Program-made: the position numbers and the translations under genes
Assembly (NCBI GenBank): GCA_001792895.1
Contig: MARA01000001.1
Coordinates: 3,410,001-3,474,000, forward strand
Source: Lentinus brumalis
Lineage: Eukaryota > Basidiomycota > Agaricomycetes > Polyporales > Polyporaceae
Reading direction: 5' to 3'
Length of the DNA: 64,000 bases
The notes under the pieces: model-generated
Database searches by the model: none
Told to the model about the DNA's origin: nothing
Seen by the model: the letters and a program-made list of their open reading frames with translations, nothing else
Part shown: positions 23,185 through 35,328 of the stretch, in pieces
How positions within the stretch are numbered: position 1 is the stretch's first letter
How the letters are laid out: every line of letters begins with the position of its first letter

Positions 23185-25607
23185 ATGCGCGTCGAAGAGG
23201 GATTCCAGCCGGTATGTTCGCGCACCGCGCGCCCCCGGACTCTGCCTCCTTATCCGAAGTTCTCACCCGCGTGTCTGCATTTCCAAGGTCCCGTTCGTTG
23301 AGGGCAACCCTTACACGACCGATCCGGCCCTTCCGGGGTTGCTCAAGCGGATCCTTCCCGCGCATGTCTACCACGATGTCTCGCAGGACATGGAACGATT
23401 CGGGGGAGAAGTCCTGACAAGTCAGTCTTCGACATCTGATGCATGCTTCGATCGAGCTGTCCGCAAGGGCCAACAATGTGCTTCGTTCGGCAGAGGAGAC
23501 TACCGCTGTGCGAGCCATATTTGGCAACATCTCTTGCGATCTTCTCCTGTCTTCTCTCGCGGAATCATTCCGCCGCCATTTGTCAGGATCACAGAGTGTT
23601 GACTATGATGCGTCTGTCCAGACATGAGGAACATGTGCAAGCTTGCTACACCACCGCAGCTCATTCAGTACGACTCGTGGGGCCGGCGTGTCGACGAGCT
23701 CCGGACCTCGGAAGGCTGGCGCGGCCTCAAGGACATCTTTGTTCGTGAAGGGCTCGTCGCCATCCCATACGAACGGAAATATCAAGAACACAGCCGTCCG
23801 TATGCTTTCGCCAAGCTCTTCATCGCTGCCGCAGACTCGGAAGTGGTGCGTCCTCTGCCAGTACACGTGCACGCTTCACGGCATAGAAGTCTGACCTGTC
23901 TTGTGCTCAGACCGATTGTCCGATGAGCATGACCGATGGTGTTGCCCGGGGTGCGTGTCTCTCGAAGCACCATGCAGAGCCTTTGCCGGGTCTGATTGAA
24001 TTGGATTGCTTGTGACAGTCATCGAACTGATCGGTTCTCCTGCGCTGAAGCAAGACGTCTTCCGACGGCTCACCAGGTACATCACCGAGATCTCTTCACT
24101 CATGGTCAGGATGTTCACTGATGGCTGGTCAGTCGGGACCCCACGGAGGCCTACACGGCCGGGCAGTGGATGACGGAAGTAAGACTCAACACACCGGCGG
24201 TGCGCCTAAAACTGACGAAGAGATGTAGCGGCCTGGTGGCTCGGATGTCTCCCGGACAGAGACAACCGCGACCGAAGTTCAAGGCGCAAACGCTTCGCCA
24301 TATGGGGCGCCGTACAAGATCGATGGCTTCAAGTGGTTCTCAAGCGCGACCGATAGCGATGTTGCGCTCGCTCTGGCACGCACTGGCCGTCCCGAGGACG
24401 GTTCGCGCGGACTCTCCCTCTTTTTGATCCCAGTTCGCCTGCCTCTCGTTCGCCCTCCAGGCAGCCCGCGTCCGTCCGCGCTGACGAACAATATCTTCAT
24501 CCACCGCCTGAAGAATAAGTTTGGCACGAAGATCGTGCCCACTGCTGAGCTCTCCATCCAGGGCGCCGAGGCTTATCTTCTTGGGCAGCCCAATCAGGGC
24601 GTGAAGCTCATCACCCCTGTCCTCAACATCACCCGGACACACTCCGCGGTCGGCTCGGTGGCGTACTTGCGGAAGTGTCTCGCGATCGCGACCGCGCACT
24701 CGAAGGGACGTGCGATCAAGGGCGGGAAGCAGCTCCTCAGGGACACCCCGCTGCATGTCGCGGAGCTCGCGAAGCTGCATGTGCTGTACCGTGCTCTCGT
24801 GCACTTTGTTTTTGGGGCGGTCGTACTTCTGGGCAAGACCGAGTGTGGCGTCGCAACCGAGAACGAGAGCCTGCGGCTTCGATTGCTAACCCCTGCTATC
24901 AAGGCGTTCGCGGCGGAGAAGTGTGCTACGGCGATGGAGGACTGCATGTCCTGCCTCGGTGGCGAGGGTTACATGGAGGAGAACGGGATATCCAAGTGGG
25001 CTCTTCCTGCTGACCAGGATCGGTTCAGTACTGACAGAATGACAGGCTCATCCCGGATGGTTTGGTCGAGAAGATCTGGGAGGGGACCGTCAACGTTCTA
25101 TCCCTCGACCTCGTGAGAGCGACTGAGAAATCCCCTGCCTTGAGTGCATTCATCACGGTACGTCCCGCCGTTGCCGACTGTATCCTACGGACATCTGGCT
25201 AACTGGGAGGGATACCTTAGTGGGCGCAAGATATCCTCAACTCATGCCCGGACTCTCTTGCACAGTCATTGGGAGGACCGCTCGCGGCCCTTCGCATTGC
25301 GCTCGACGTGCTCGCGGACGCGTATAAGGCGCCGATGCATCCTCTCCTCCCCCGACCGGCACTGCTCCTGTTCGCACACATGACATCGAGCTTGAATCTG
25401 CTCGAGCACGCGATCTGGGCGGTCAGCACCGGGCAGCCGGACTCGGCTACGGACGTCGAAGTGTTCCGCCGGTGGGCCCTCGAGGGCGGGCTCGATGTCG
25501 CACTCGAGAATGTTCGCAGGGTCAAGAACGCGTCCGCCGATCGCGTACAGTCGGACGCGAAGATCGTGTATGGCACTGCGGACTCAAAGGTTACCGCACG
25601 ACTGTAA
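23185..25607 (+). CDS. acyl-CoA dehydrogenase, AidB-like
   Basis: FAD flavoprotein of the AidB branch of acyl-CoA dehydrogenases. The first exon MRVEEGFQP (23185-23211) is followed by GNPYTTDPALPGLLKRILP and HDVSQDMERFGGEVLT. The AidB-type signature QYDSWGRRVDELRTSEGWR comes after an intron that I place at about 23,477-23,638. Further on are CPMSMTDG, TAGQWMTERPGGSDVS (flavin-binding part), YKIDGFKWFSSATDSD, LKNKFGTKIVPTAELSIQGA, the GGEGYMEENGI motif and EKIWEGTVNVLSLDLVR. The C-terminus is helical and ends DSKVTARL. True substrates of fungal AidB homologues are not established; roles in fatty acid oxidation or alkylation stress are inferred from the family. One exon (about 23,440-23,476) is uncertain. 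Confidence 0.88.
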
Positions 25608-25971
25608 AAGCGGCCGGTCATTCACCCATTCATTCGAGGAAGGTCTGCGCCACACAGAACTCGTTGATTCATGCAGCTTCGCGGGAGGATCAGGTAACCT
25701 TTGGTGGGGAGACCAGGATGGAATCCGGACCGCAGCGTATCTCATGAGCGAATCTCACTTTTACACTGAATGCAGGGGGTATTGGGAACTGGAGACATTG
25801 CAGGAATCACGCCACTGAGTACTAGTACGCACAAGCATGGTCTATTGAGCACAATTCTTGTAAGTTGCATTGTCAAGCATACAATCTCCGAGATCGCGGC
25901 CGAGGGTAACATATACAATTGCAATGATACATCAACATATACAAATACATCCGAGTTGCGGCTGAAAGCGG
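25608..25971. other. intergenic between convergent genes
   Basis: 3' flanks of the acyl-CoA dehydrogenase (plus) and PSMD9 (minus), AT-richer than the genes. Nothing else seen. Confidence 0.45.
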
Positions 25972-26780
25972 TTACGCGGTGTAAGGAACGAGGTGGCACC
26001 TGACGGAGTGTGTAAGAGGGAGGCGTCACGAGTGAGACCAATGCATTCACCCACCCTAGCAGACCTCGTCCTCCCCATCCACGTCTTGGGATGAAAGTTA
26101 GCCTAGTCCGCTGGTCGTTCGACCGTAATACTTCAATGACCACCTCGTTCTGTGGCGGGGACCGAGGTAGGCAACTGCAAATGACCAACGCATACGGGAG
26201 AGTACTCACGTTCTCCTGCGCAGCAACCAGCTCAGCAAGAGGCTGCAACGAAGACGACGTTGGGAAGGACGACTTGTCGAGCGGCCCGAAGGACAGGATC
26301 AGATCCTCGCGCAGGAGGCCCTGCGAGACGGGATGAGACGACCCTCATAGCGCTCCGCCAAAGGCAACTCACCGCAGAGGCAGCAGGACTTCCGGGGGCC
26401 ACGCCATCTACCCGAGCGAAAGGCTCGAGAGACGCGCCAGACGTAGAACTCGCCGAAGTCGCTGGAGGCTGCTCTCGCGAGACGGTGCTTGGGTCGTAGA
26501 CGTCTTGCAGCGCGACCATGATTTTGTCCATAAGCGCTTTGAGGTCATTTCGCAGCTCGATGATACGAACGCGAGCATGTCGTACGGCCCAGATGTCTAT
26601 GTCCGCTCGAGGAAAGCCTTCCGCATCAACGAGAGGAGTGTCCATTGTCACAGAGTGACTTTGCAGGATCTCGAGCTGTGTCTCGAGCTGGTCTTCTAGC
26701 GCGTCCTTGCGCGCCATGAGAGAGCGGACATGATCAGCAGGCGCAGAGTTGTTCATTCGTGGCGGTAGCGTGAATCCCAT
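25972..26780 (-). CDS. NAS2: 26S proteasome assembly chaperone PSMD9/Nas2
   Basis: Chaperone for the Rpt5-containing base module of the proteasome 19S particle. The N-terminal helical part carries HVRSLMARKDALEDQLETQL and DIDIWAVRHARVRIIELRND, the most conserved Nas2 segment. A PDZ domain starts with PFARVDGVAPGSPAASAG, then LLREDLILSFG, LQPLAELVAAQEN and VVIEVLRS, and the C-terminus is LLGCHLVPYTA, like the GCxxxP end of PSMD9. Four exons; the last junction (LLG|CHLVP) fits phase 2. Start at 26780 (MGFTLPPRMNNS) chosen as the ATG nearest the conserved domain with a reasonable length; 26756 is an alternative. Divergent from ALG6, with about 205 bp between start codons. Confidence 0.92.
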
Positions 26781-26985
26781 TACAGAGGTGGTGGTCGAGG
26801 AGAAGGTGCGGGTACGCTGACGCGTATGTAATTGACTCAAGGATATGTCATGTATGTCCACGTTGGGAGATATTGGGTGAATGCAAGTCTCCGGGTTAAC
26901 CTTTATCAGCCGAATATTGCTTCCGCCAGCTGGATGATGTCGATGAATCTGAACCCTTCCTGCTACTTGACCTCACATCGGCGAC

Positions 26986-29648
26986 ATGGACGAATTCGCG
27001 GAAGGCAGCTACTCCTCACAAGCTCAGTCGCGCAGCCTGCGCAGGACTTCATTCATGTCTCAGAGTTCGGCCCAGGTCCCTGCCACTTGGCCGCAACGAG
27101 TTACCACACCTGTCCTTCGACACCGACTGTCAGCCGCAAGTGTACGGAGTGATGCGTGCGTCCGTTTTGCTCGCTGATTGCAGCAGCTAGAGGTATCTTA
27201 CCGGACGCGTTATGCAGCTCGGAAACGGACCGCTCGGAAATTGTGGCTCCAGTTCCTCGTAGACATCACATCCTCCAGACTGAGAGCCGACACTGGCTTG
27301 GTACGCCTCCTCTATCTCCCTACTCGCCCCCCGTATCCCCTTTCTCTGCTACTGCAACGTCGCCGGCACGGAGCAGGAAGCGCATCAGTCAAACATTTAG
27401 CCTGAACAACCTATCTGGTCACGATCCACGACGCGCCTCTTCCGCCGCGCATCCGCCCAGTCTACATCCGTACAAGGAGCACAAGTCCGAAGATGATCGC
27501 AGTATGGCCAGACGATGGTTGCGTTGGATGCATCAGGAGAACTTGAAGGCGTGGATAGTTCCCTCCCTCGTGCTGGCATCGATATGGGTGAAGTGGGCCG
27601 TAGGATTAGGATCGTACTCTGGTCTGCAGTCTACACGCCTCCTTCAATGTCACTTTGTTTACTGGATGCACAGGGCAAGGAACACCGCCTATGTATGGCG
27701 ACTATGAGGCTCAGCGACACTGGATGGAACTGACCATCCACTTGCCGACGCGACGATGGTACACCTATGACCTGCAGTACTGGGGACTTGACTACCCCCC
27801 ACTCACTGCCTACGTATCGTGGCTGTGTGGCATCGTGTACGTGGTCGCAACTCAACAACTCGGCGTGTATGTTTCAGCTAATCCCTACGCAGAGGATCAT
27901 GGATAGACCCGTCATGGTTCGCGCTCGACAAATCCCGAGGAATGGAGAGCCCTGGTAGCAAGGTCTTCATGCGTGCCACCGTGCTCTTCTTTGACACACT
28001 GGTCTACGTCCCTGCGCTCGTGATGTTCGTAAGGGTTTGGCAAGGCACGCGCTCGTCCCGCACACAGGTGCGAATGCTAGTATTGCCCGGTTCAAAGTGA
28101 TACTGATTTGCTACATCTGGAGCGCAGAATCTAGCCCTTGTACTGCTATTGTTGCAGCCTGCACTCATCCTAATTGACTCCGGTCACTTCCAATATAACT
28201 CGGTCATGCTCGGTGAGTGGCGTGTGGCCACGCACTGGTTCATGTCTCATCATGGAGGATCGCTAGGCTTCACGTTGCTCGCTATGAACTTCTTTGCCAC
28301 AGGTCAAGATCTCCTCGGCGCTATATGTTTCACGCTCAGCCTAGGGTTCAAACAAATGGCTTTGTACTATGCGCCTGCTATCGGAACCTACCTGCTGGCG
28401 AAGTGTGTATATCTCGGACCTCGAGAAGGGTACGTCGTCAAATGTTGAGAAGTGGACGCCATACTGATATCACCGTTAAGGTCAAAGCTGTTCATTCGTT
28501 TGGGTATCGTCACAGTCACCTCGTTCCTCATCCTCTTCCTGCCCTTCCTCCCTCCCTTCGCACCGCTCTCCGCCGTTCTGGACCCCATCACTCGTATCTT
28601 CCCTTTCAACCGCGGTCTCTTCGAAGACAAGGTTGCCAACTTCTGGTGTGCGACCAACGTCGTGCTCAAGTGGAAGCTGTGGGCCGCACAAGGCGCACTG
28701 ATCAAGCTCTCCACCGCCCTCACCGCCTTCGGTTTCCTTCCCGCGGTCATGACCCTCCTCTATAGCGGATACAAGTTGCGCATAGAGCCTGTGACCCAAG
28801 AGGCAAAGACGACGCCGCAACCCCCAAAGCAGACACCGATCCTTCCACTGCTCCCCTATGCACTCCTCACATCTTCGCTCTCATTCTTCCTCTTCTCGTT
28901 CCAAGTGCACGAGAAGACGATCCTCGTTCCGCTTCTCCCTATGACCCTACTGTTGTCGGGTTCTTCTCCCGGAGAGCTGACCTTCGAGATCGGTATGCTT
29001 ATGAACAATGTCGCTGTATTCAGGTACAGGCCCTCGTAGTACCTTCTCTGCGTCTCGCTCACCATCACTCGCAGCATGTGGCCACTCCTGAAGAGGGACG
29101 GGCTAGGCGTGCAATACATTGCACTTCTTGTCCTATGGAATAGGCTGCTAGGCTACAACCCCTTCCGAACGACTAAACGCTCGCTCATCCAGCTCGCCTC
29201 TCTCGTATGTTCCCTTGTCTCTCCTCAAAATTCACACCTAACCCCGCTTCGGCAAACCTTACAGGCAATCTACACGGCCTGTTTCGCCTTCCACCTCGCC
29301 GAACTGCTCATCACGCCGCCAGCCCGCCTACCTGATATCTTCCCCGTCCTGAACGTACTCATCAGCACCCCTGTCTTCGCGCTTGTCTGGCTTTGGAGCA
29401 TCAAGCGCGGCATCGAGGTTAGCTGGGCGCTTGGAGGATTGGGCTCCCGGTCGAAGGCAACGCAGAAGCCTGCATCTGGCTCCATCGTCGCAAAACCTTC
29501 TGTCGAAGTAAGTGCAGATGGGGAGGCACATAATTCGTCCGAGAGTGTGCTTCCGAGGGCTTCCGGGATGCGCACGGTAAGCTTGGGTTTCGCGCAGGGG
29601 AGAAGGAGAAAGATGTCGAGTCGGAGCGGGAGCGTAGACATCCGTTGA
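26986..29648 (+). CDS. ALG6: dolichyl-P-Glc:Man9GlcNAc2-PP-dolichol alpha-1,3-glucosyltransferase (ALG6)
   Basis: ER membrane enzyme that adds the first glucose to the lipid-linked N-glycan precursor. A long Ser/Arg-rich cytosolic N-terminus (about 180 residues, from [12 protein letters not shown]) precedes the GT57 core. Key parts are [20 protein letters not shown] (luminal acidic loop), [61 protein letters not shown] and, near the end, [15 protein letters not shown], the HEK(S/T)IL motif shared by ALG6/ALG8. About ten hydrophobic helices. [14 protein letters not shown] and DYPPLTAY favour ALG6 over ALG8. All introns keep frame. The basic C-terminal tail ([11 protein letters not shown]) is cytosolic. 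The N-terminal extension is longer than in yeast. Confidence 0.94.
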
Positions 29649-29826
29649 TGTGCTTGTCTCTGCCGAATTTGTTGTAGATCTATACGCGTTAAGCGCGCTT
29701 TGTCTGTCTCCTTTCCCTCTACGTACAAGGAGGTCCCGAACCCCGGGGCGCCGGTGGTGACGAGGTTAAAAACCACGCCGGCGTCTACGTCCTTTCTTGA
29801 ACCTCCTGCACGAACATGAAGTCGGC

Positions 29827-30876
29827 ATGATCAACCCCAGGGAGTCTAACACTTGTAGCGACTTCCAGAATGTTTGCACATCCGTGCAAGGCGTACTTGA
29901 GATGATCTCCGCTTTGCGGCACGTTCACAAGTCGAAGCTCCAACAGTTTTCCTTTGACATAACCGCAATCGCGTTCGCTCTCCGGTGCGTGCCTGTAGCC
30001 ACGCGCAAACTGCTGACACACTGACCATACGGCGGTAGATAGGTGTGGATATCTGTTCGATGCTTTTGGACTGCGAAGAAACCAGACTGCACTTCAGGAC
30101 TTCCTGGCGGAAGTTTTGACGAAACTGCGCGACGTAGGCTCAGCACCGCTGGTGTTGGGACCCTTGCTGACCGTGTCTTGCTGCAGATGCTGCCAGTCTT
30201 TGAGTCCGTCACTCTGGTATATGATTCTGCGTCGGATCAAATCTTCTTCGTCTCTGCCCCGAGGCTCAGGACATACTACGAGCTCGACAGCAGACGGCTT
30301 AGTGATCAGCTCCTCGCCTGGGTATCGTTCATCGAAGTGCGGGGCACAACGACGAAGGTTCGCAGTTTACTTGGCCGGCTCCGAAAGCCTTTATCGACTC
30401 ACCGTGACGTTCGACAGATTTGCCCGCCGCCTGTTGGCCTTCCGACGGTATTCGATGCCGTTGCTATCCGTATCGATGTTCAAAAAACGACACCGGCCAT
30501 GATATCCTTACCAGACGACGATGGCCGATCGATGGGAGACATGGTCGCCTTTGCGGCATGCATTCTCGAGTTCCCGGTGGCATACGTCCCTATCCCAGAC
30601 GGACCTGAGGGCGGTGCATTTCTCGCGAGAGAACCTCTTGATGTTTACGATTGTGTCCTCGTCCCACACACGGCGCAGGAGCAGGCTCATTCCGAAGCTC
30701 AGAGTTTACTCAAGTTTTCGTGTCCGCAAGCCATTGGGGTGAAGGTTCCCGAGCTGTCTCCCAACAGTCTTATCGAGCGATTGAGAACTCGGTTCGCGGA
30801 GCGAGTGGAAAGCACGACTTCTTGTGCATTCGTAGTATGTCACTCTGTACAGACGTTGGATAGAGTAGCCATGTGA
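29827..30876 (+). CDS. uncharacterised protein, C1orf74/DUF4504-like
   Basis: Three exons (29827 to about 29,982, about 30,042-30,129, 30188-30876). It reads MINPRESNTCSDFQNVC, then ALRHVHKSKLQQFSFDITAI, and after splicing MLPVFESVTLVYDSASDQIF. A later segment, MVAFAACILEFPVAYVPIPD, resembles the LGYPVxY region of the vertebrate C1orf74/UPF0739 family; the match is from memory and moderate. No signal peptide, membrane helix or catalytic motif stands out. In-frame ATG 29797 would add ten residues. The middle segment (30131-30187) can also be read as coding without the second intron, so the model is open there. Confidence 0.62.
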
Positions 30877-31007
30877 TGCCAGCCGAGTGAGAGGGACGAA
30901 ACAAGATGTGCAAGTACTAGTAGGTGCTCCGCTATCTGAGTCATCTGTAACGAGTGACACTAGGTATTATACAGGTGTGATCATGGGACATCGTAATTCA
31001 TGCACGC

Positions 31008-33443
31008 CTACGTAGCAGTAGGAGGGGAGGATTGCTCTGCTTCTAAACCAATGCACTTCGTCCCAAGTTTCCTTACTGTCTGCGTCAACATCTCGAAGCG
31101 GTCAGATAAACAACTTCTCTCGAAATCATCCGCAGCAGCGAGAAGATCATGTTCGATTATCTGCGCGATGTCCCGTAAAGCTCGAACGAAATTTGGCGAA
31201 AGCATCCGGGCTGTAGCGGGGTTGCTAGCCAAGTCCACCAATGTCGCGCCAACGGAGAGAGATGGTCGGTCCATGTCTTGGACGCCGAATATACAAAGAA
31301 TATCCCTCTGTCGTACATGATCGTCTTTGGCGGAAGGGTGCGTGAAGAGCAGCTGGAAGAATGTGAGCAATTGACGCAAGTGGTCGTCCACGAAGGCCTG
31401 GTCTCCGTCGCATGCCACTGCACGTCTTCTGAGGAGCTCTCGTAAGACAGTGGCAGCTGCTCCAGCACTCCTGTAGATCAACATGCCCGGCCAGTGTTCC
31501 GGACACGACTTGGGATCTAGCATCACAAGTTTCGTCATGTCATCCTTGGTCTGAGGGAAAGCCGCTATGACTGGCGGCAGACCGTCAGAGAAGCCTGGTG
31601 CCGCGACGTGAGTACAACTCACTGTCGTCTGTCTCCTGAGCACCTAGTTGCTCAATGATGCGTTCTGTTGAACCAACCCGACTGTTACCGAAAATCTGCA
31701 CGAGGTGCGCAAGCTTCATGAACGATCGTTCCGGTGCTGCCTTGACTGCCACGAGTACAGCAAGGGAGTGTAGAATCGAACTAGCACTGAAAAATGACTT
31801 GTCGCTGCCTAGCCATCCAACAGAGGAAAGACCGGGGCGCATAGAATAGGGGGGGAATAGATGGAGAATTTTTGGGGCCAGGAGCTGCAGAGTGTTACCG
31901 TAGCGGAGTGCGCCTGGGTCTTTGCGAGCGAGTTGCGGTATCGCGGACAATACTTGGTTGAATAGGTAGGTATGAAAGCTCGACGACCTGTAGTTTATTG
32001 CCTCGTCAGGGTGCATGTTGGCGGCTTGGGATCTGACGGGATAGTTGCTGTGGAACCGCCCCCAGGAATATTTCTCCTGTTGTTGCAAAGCAAGCACACA
32101 TGCAGAGAAACCGCGCTCGAAGTCAATGTCGTTCAAGCAGCGGGTTAACACGGTGTTTAAGAGCCTCTCGTCCCAGGTGATCTCATATACGCGGCGTATG
32201 AGGCCAAAGTCCAAGGCCGAAGAACGCAACCACGTATGTTGGATGTCCCGATCTTCCCAGCTGGACCAAATCCTTATATGGGCAAGGAGGCAACTGCAGC
32301 ATCTGCCAACGATACGACTGATAGTGCCCCGAGCCAGTTCAGGCCTTGGGCGTGGCGGTGGATCCACACGTGTATAAATGCCTTCCAAGCATGTGGCGAG
32401 GAGGCCACCTGTCTGATGCACCGCTTGAAAGAACCACGATGCCTGAGGTGATCGGTAGCAACAGCCGGGCCAGAAAGCTGGCAGGACTGTAGAGACGGCG
32501 GTGAAGGCAACGAGGAAGCTCGCGACCACCGAAGCAACCGTCGCAACCACCGGATGCAAAGACCACAAAAGGATAAGTAGTCCGGCGAGGAACAGCATGA
32601 GGGCGATCTGGAGTAGAATAGGGATTGTTGCGACGAACGATGCAACTCGCCATTTGAGGAGTCCTTCGTAATGGGCTTGCCGTAGACGCGCCATAGCCCG
32701 AGACGCGCCCGAGAGGCCAACTTCATAGTGTAGCAACCACTGCCGCACTGTGATTGCGATCGAGGATGCGGAGAGTGTGCATACGAGCGCGCAGAACCAG
32801 AGGGCATTCAGCCACACTGCGTAGCGCGGAGGAGTGAAATTGAGGCTGGTCGAGGAATTCGGAATGGTCGCGTTGATGAATGGCGCGCTCATTGTGAAGC
32901 CATTCAGCTGGACCGAAATGCCCTTCAGAAGAGCGACGACTTTATCGGCTTGATCTTCCTGCAATAGCTTGTACGACTCGACGTTGAAGGCCGTCAAAAT
33001 GGCGGAGAACAAGCCAGCCTGAGGGATGGCAGTGAGTAAAACGATGTGAAGAGGGGCGAGCCACAGACAGTAGGACGTACGAAAACCATGAGAGTGTCGA
33101 TCTCACTTTTCCATTGCCCGACCATCTGGTCTCCGTGCATCTGAACTACACGAGCACATTGTTCCCAATCTTTTGAGTGTAACTGTTCATTTTGTGTGTG
33201 TGGCTCATCCTTTGCGACAAATGCCATGCATCAGTATATGGCTATTGCCAGTTTCGGAGGTGTAGCAAGGGACAGACCATGCCCGCTGCAGGAACGGATC
33301 CCGGCATCGGCGAGTTGTCCTAGACAGTCGCGCGCGTTAGTAAGAAGCGGCGAATGTGTGTCCGACTAAACACTTACTGATTTCCCACCGGCAGGCTGTA
33401 CAGCGGGCTCGGGAGATGTTGTGGAGGGGTCATGAGCAAACAT
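31008..33443 (-). CDS. DUF6535-type membrane protein
   Basis: Large Agaricomycete-type protein of unknown function. From the minus-strand ATG at 33443: MFAHDPSTTSPEPAVQ, then DWEQCARVVQMHGDQMVGQW with KSEIDTLMVF, AGLFSAILTAFNVESYKLLQ, two membrane helices around ALWFCALVCTLSASSIAITV, VRQWLLHYE, and two more (IPILLQIALMLFLAGLLILL, VASVVASFLVAFTAVSTVLP). This N-terminal block is the DUF6535 domain. The remaining 450 or so residues are cytosolic and helical. Six exons, all in frame; the last begins at about 31,569. Such genes form large lineage-specific families in mushroom genomes; no molecular role is established. The gene looks intact. Confidence 0.85.
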
Positions 33444-34077
33444 GGCGATCCGCCTGCACTGAAGGATAACTAGTAGTAGCGATGAGCGGAAGATGGAGCT
33501 TGTGGCTTTGTGCGTGCTCCTGGACAGCTACTTAAGGTCCTGTCGATGATCAGGCCGTGAGTATGGCATTGGCAGTGTATTGTGGGTCATCATGAGAAAG
33601 TGAGGTAAGGCACGGCTTTGACGGGCACGCTCGTTACCAACTACACAAGGAGGAGACCCGAGCGATGGAAGAACATTTTCAACCAACATACCGAGCACGA
33701 GAAGACTACAGCGAGAGCTAACGCATAAATAACGTACCGATCCTTCTCACCGTAGTCAAGTGCCTTAACCGCTCCTTGAGATATTCACTGTTTCCGTTCG
33801 TACCGACGTTAAGCTCATAAAATCGATGCGCTTACATAGCAGTTAGAGCCCGCCGTGTTCCTGAGTCGACAGCTACATCCAACGCAAAGGTGTTCAAAAC
33901 GATACCACTCATGAGTCTCGTCAAGAAGCTCGAAGCGCCAGGACGGAAAGGGCGCTAGTGCCGGGGTTTGCCGATATGAACTGCACAGTTGTGGCAGACA
34001 GAGTTCAGCCACCCAAGCCTGCCTTACCGCACTGTACTGACGACCGGGATCGGGTACGACAAACTCAAGACTTCAAG
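33444..34077. other. intergenic, divergent promoters
   Basis: 634 bp between the divergent DUF6535 and RPL17 genes. No coding sequence supported; a 65-codon minus-strand frame (33815-34012) lacks any motif. Confidence 0.45.
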
Positions 34078-35003
34078 ATGGGTACGTAGCTCGAGACTAT
34101 GCTGGTGCACGTTACGGCCAGGATGCTGACCCCTTGTCCCTCTGGAATGCAGTTCGTTACGCCGCCGCCGCCCTCGCGACCAACCCCGAGAAAAGTGCGT
34201 TCAAATAGGCCCAGGGAGCAGTTTGGGATGGGTGACTGACGGTGGTACGCGGTGCGTTTGCAGCTTCTCGTGCTCGGGGCGAGTACCTCCGGACGCACTT
34301 CAAGAACATGCGCGAGGTTGCGGCTGCCCTGACCGGTCAGTTCGTTTGGACTTGCAGAATCATTGATGGAGGAGACTAAACGGCGGATTGGTTGGGATAT
34401 GGGATCGCAGGCCTCAAGCTCACGAAGGCGTACGCGTACCTCAGCGACGTCTCCGACCACAAGCAGATCATTCCTTTCCGTCGTTTCGCTGGCGGTGTTG
34501 GCCGTGCGAGCCAGGCCAAGCAGTTCAAGGCGACTCAGGGTGCGTTCTACTTGCTTCTCGTTTGGAGTGAGCGGTCGGGCTCAAGTGCGTGTGCGGGGAA
34601 GGTCGCTGGCCCGAGAAGTCTGTCAAGTTCATCCTCCGCCTCCTCAAGAACGCCGAGTCGAACGCCGACGCGAAAAACCTTGAGCTCGAGGACCTCGTCA
34701 TCAAGAACATCGTCGTCCAGCAGGCTCCCGTACGTGCCATCATGGTGGCTTCATCAGGATACTTCGCTCACCCCTTCTGTGTGCGAACAGAAAACCCGCC
34801 GCCGTACTTACCGTGCGCACGGTCGTATCAACCCTTACCAGGGTCACCCTTGTCACGTCGAGATCATCCTCTCCGCATCCGATTCTGAGGTCGAGCGGGC
34901 GAAGGACAAGGACGTTGCCGCCCCATCACTCACCGGCCTCAACAGGCGGCAGGTTGCCCGCAGACGGATTGAGGCCGCCCGCGTCCCGACTACGGCTGCA
35001 TAA
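34078..35003 (+). CDS. RPL17: 60S ribosomal protein L17 (uL22)
   Basis: Cytosolic large-subunit protein lining the exit tunnel. The first coding exon holds only ATGG (34078-34081). Joined exons read MVRYAAAALATNPEKTSRAR, GEYLRTHFKNMREVAAALTG, LKLTKAYAYLSDVSDHKQII, PFRRFAGGVGRASQAKQF, GRWPEKSVKFILRLLKNAES, NIVVQQAPKTRRRTYRAHGR, INPYQGHPCHVEIILS and an end IEAARVPTTAA. This matches eukaryotic L17 over its length (about 185 residues). Introns follow the first exon, NPEK, ALTG, ATQ and QQAP, all in frame. Many introns near the 5' end are usual for fungal ribosomal protein genes. Confidence 0.96.
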
Positions 35004-35328
35004 GCTGACGTGTCCCTCTGAGAGTGTCGGGTTGGTGCAGTTGCGAGAGCTTGTGCGGGAGCTATGCCATCTGCTTGCGGCGCAGACGTACGTGCGTTGT
35101 TGTCTTCATATGTATGCATATGCCATGTTACCAAAACGAACGAGCCCGGGCGGTACTTACATGGATTATGCATCTTCCTCCTGCCCCGGTACTCGAGCAC
35201 TTGGGTTCTACCGGCTTCCTTAGACGAGGTTGCAGTGAGGTATATTTCAGAAGACATGATACAGAGCAGTACGACAGCAGGATGACGGGAATAACAGATA
35301 CAGCAGTACAGCAGTGGTCGATGGCTTG
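35004..35328. other. intergenic between convergent genes
   Basis: 3' flanks of RPL17 (plus) and the Eaf7-like gene (minus). Nothing recognised. Confidence 0.45.
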
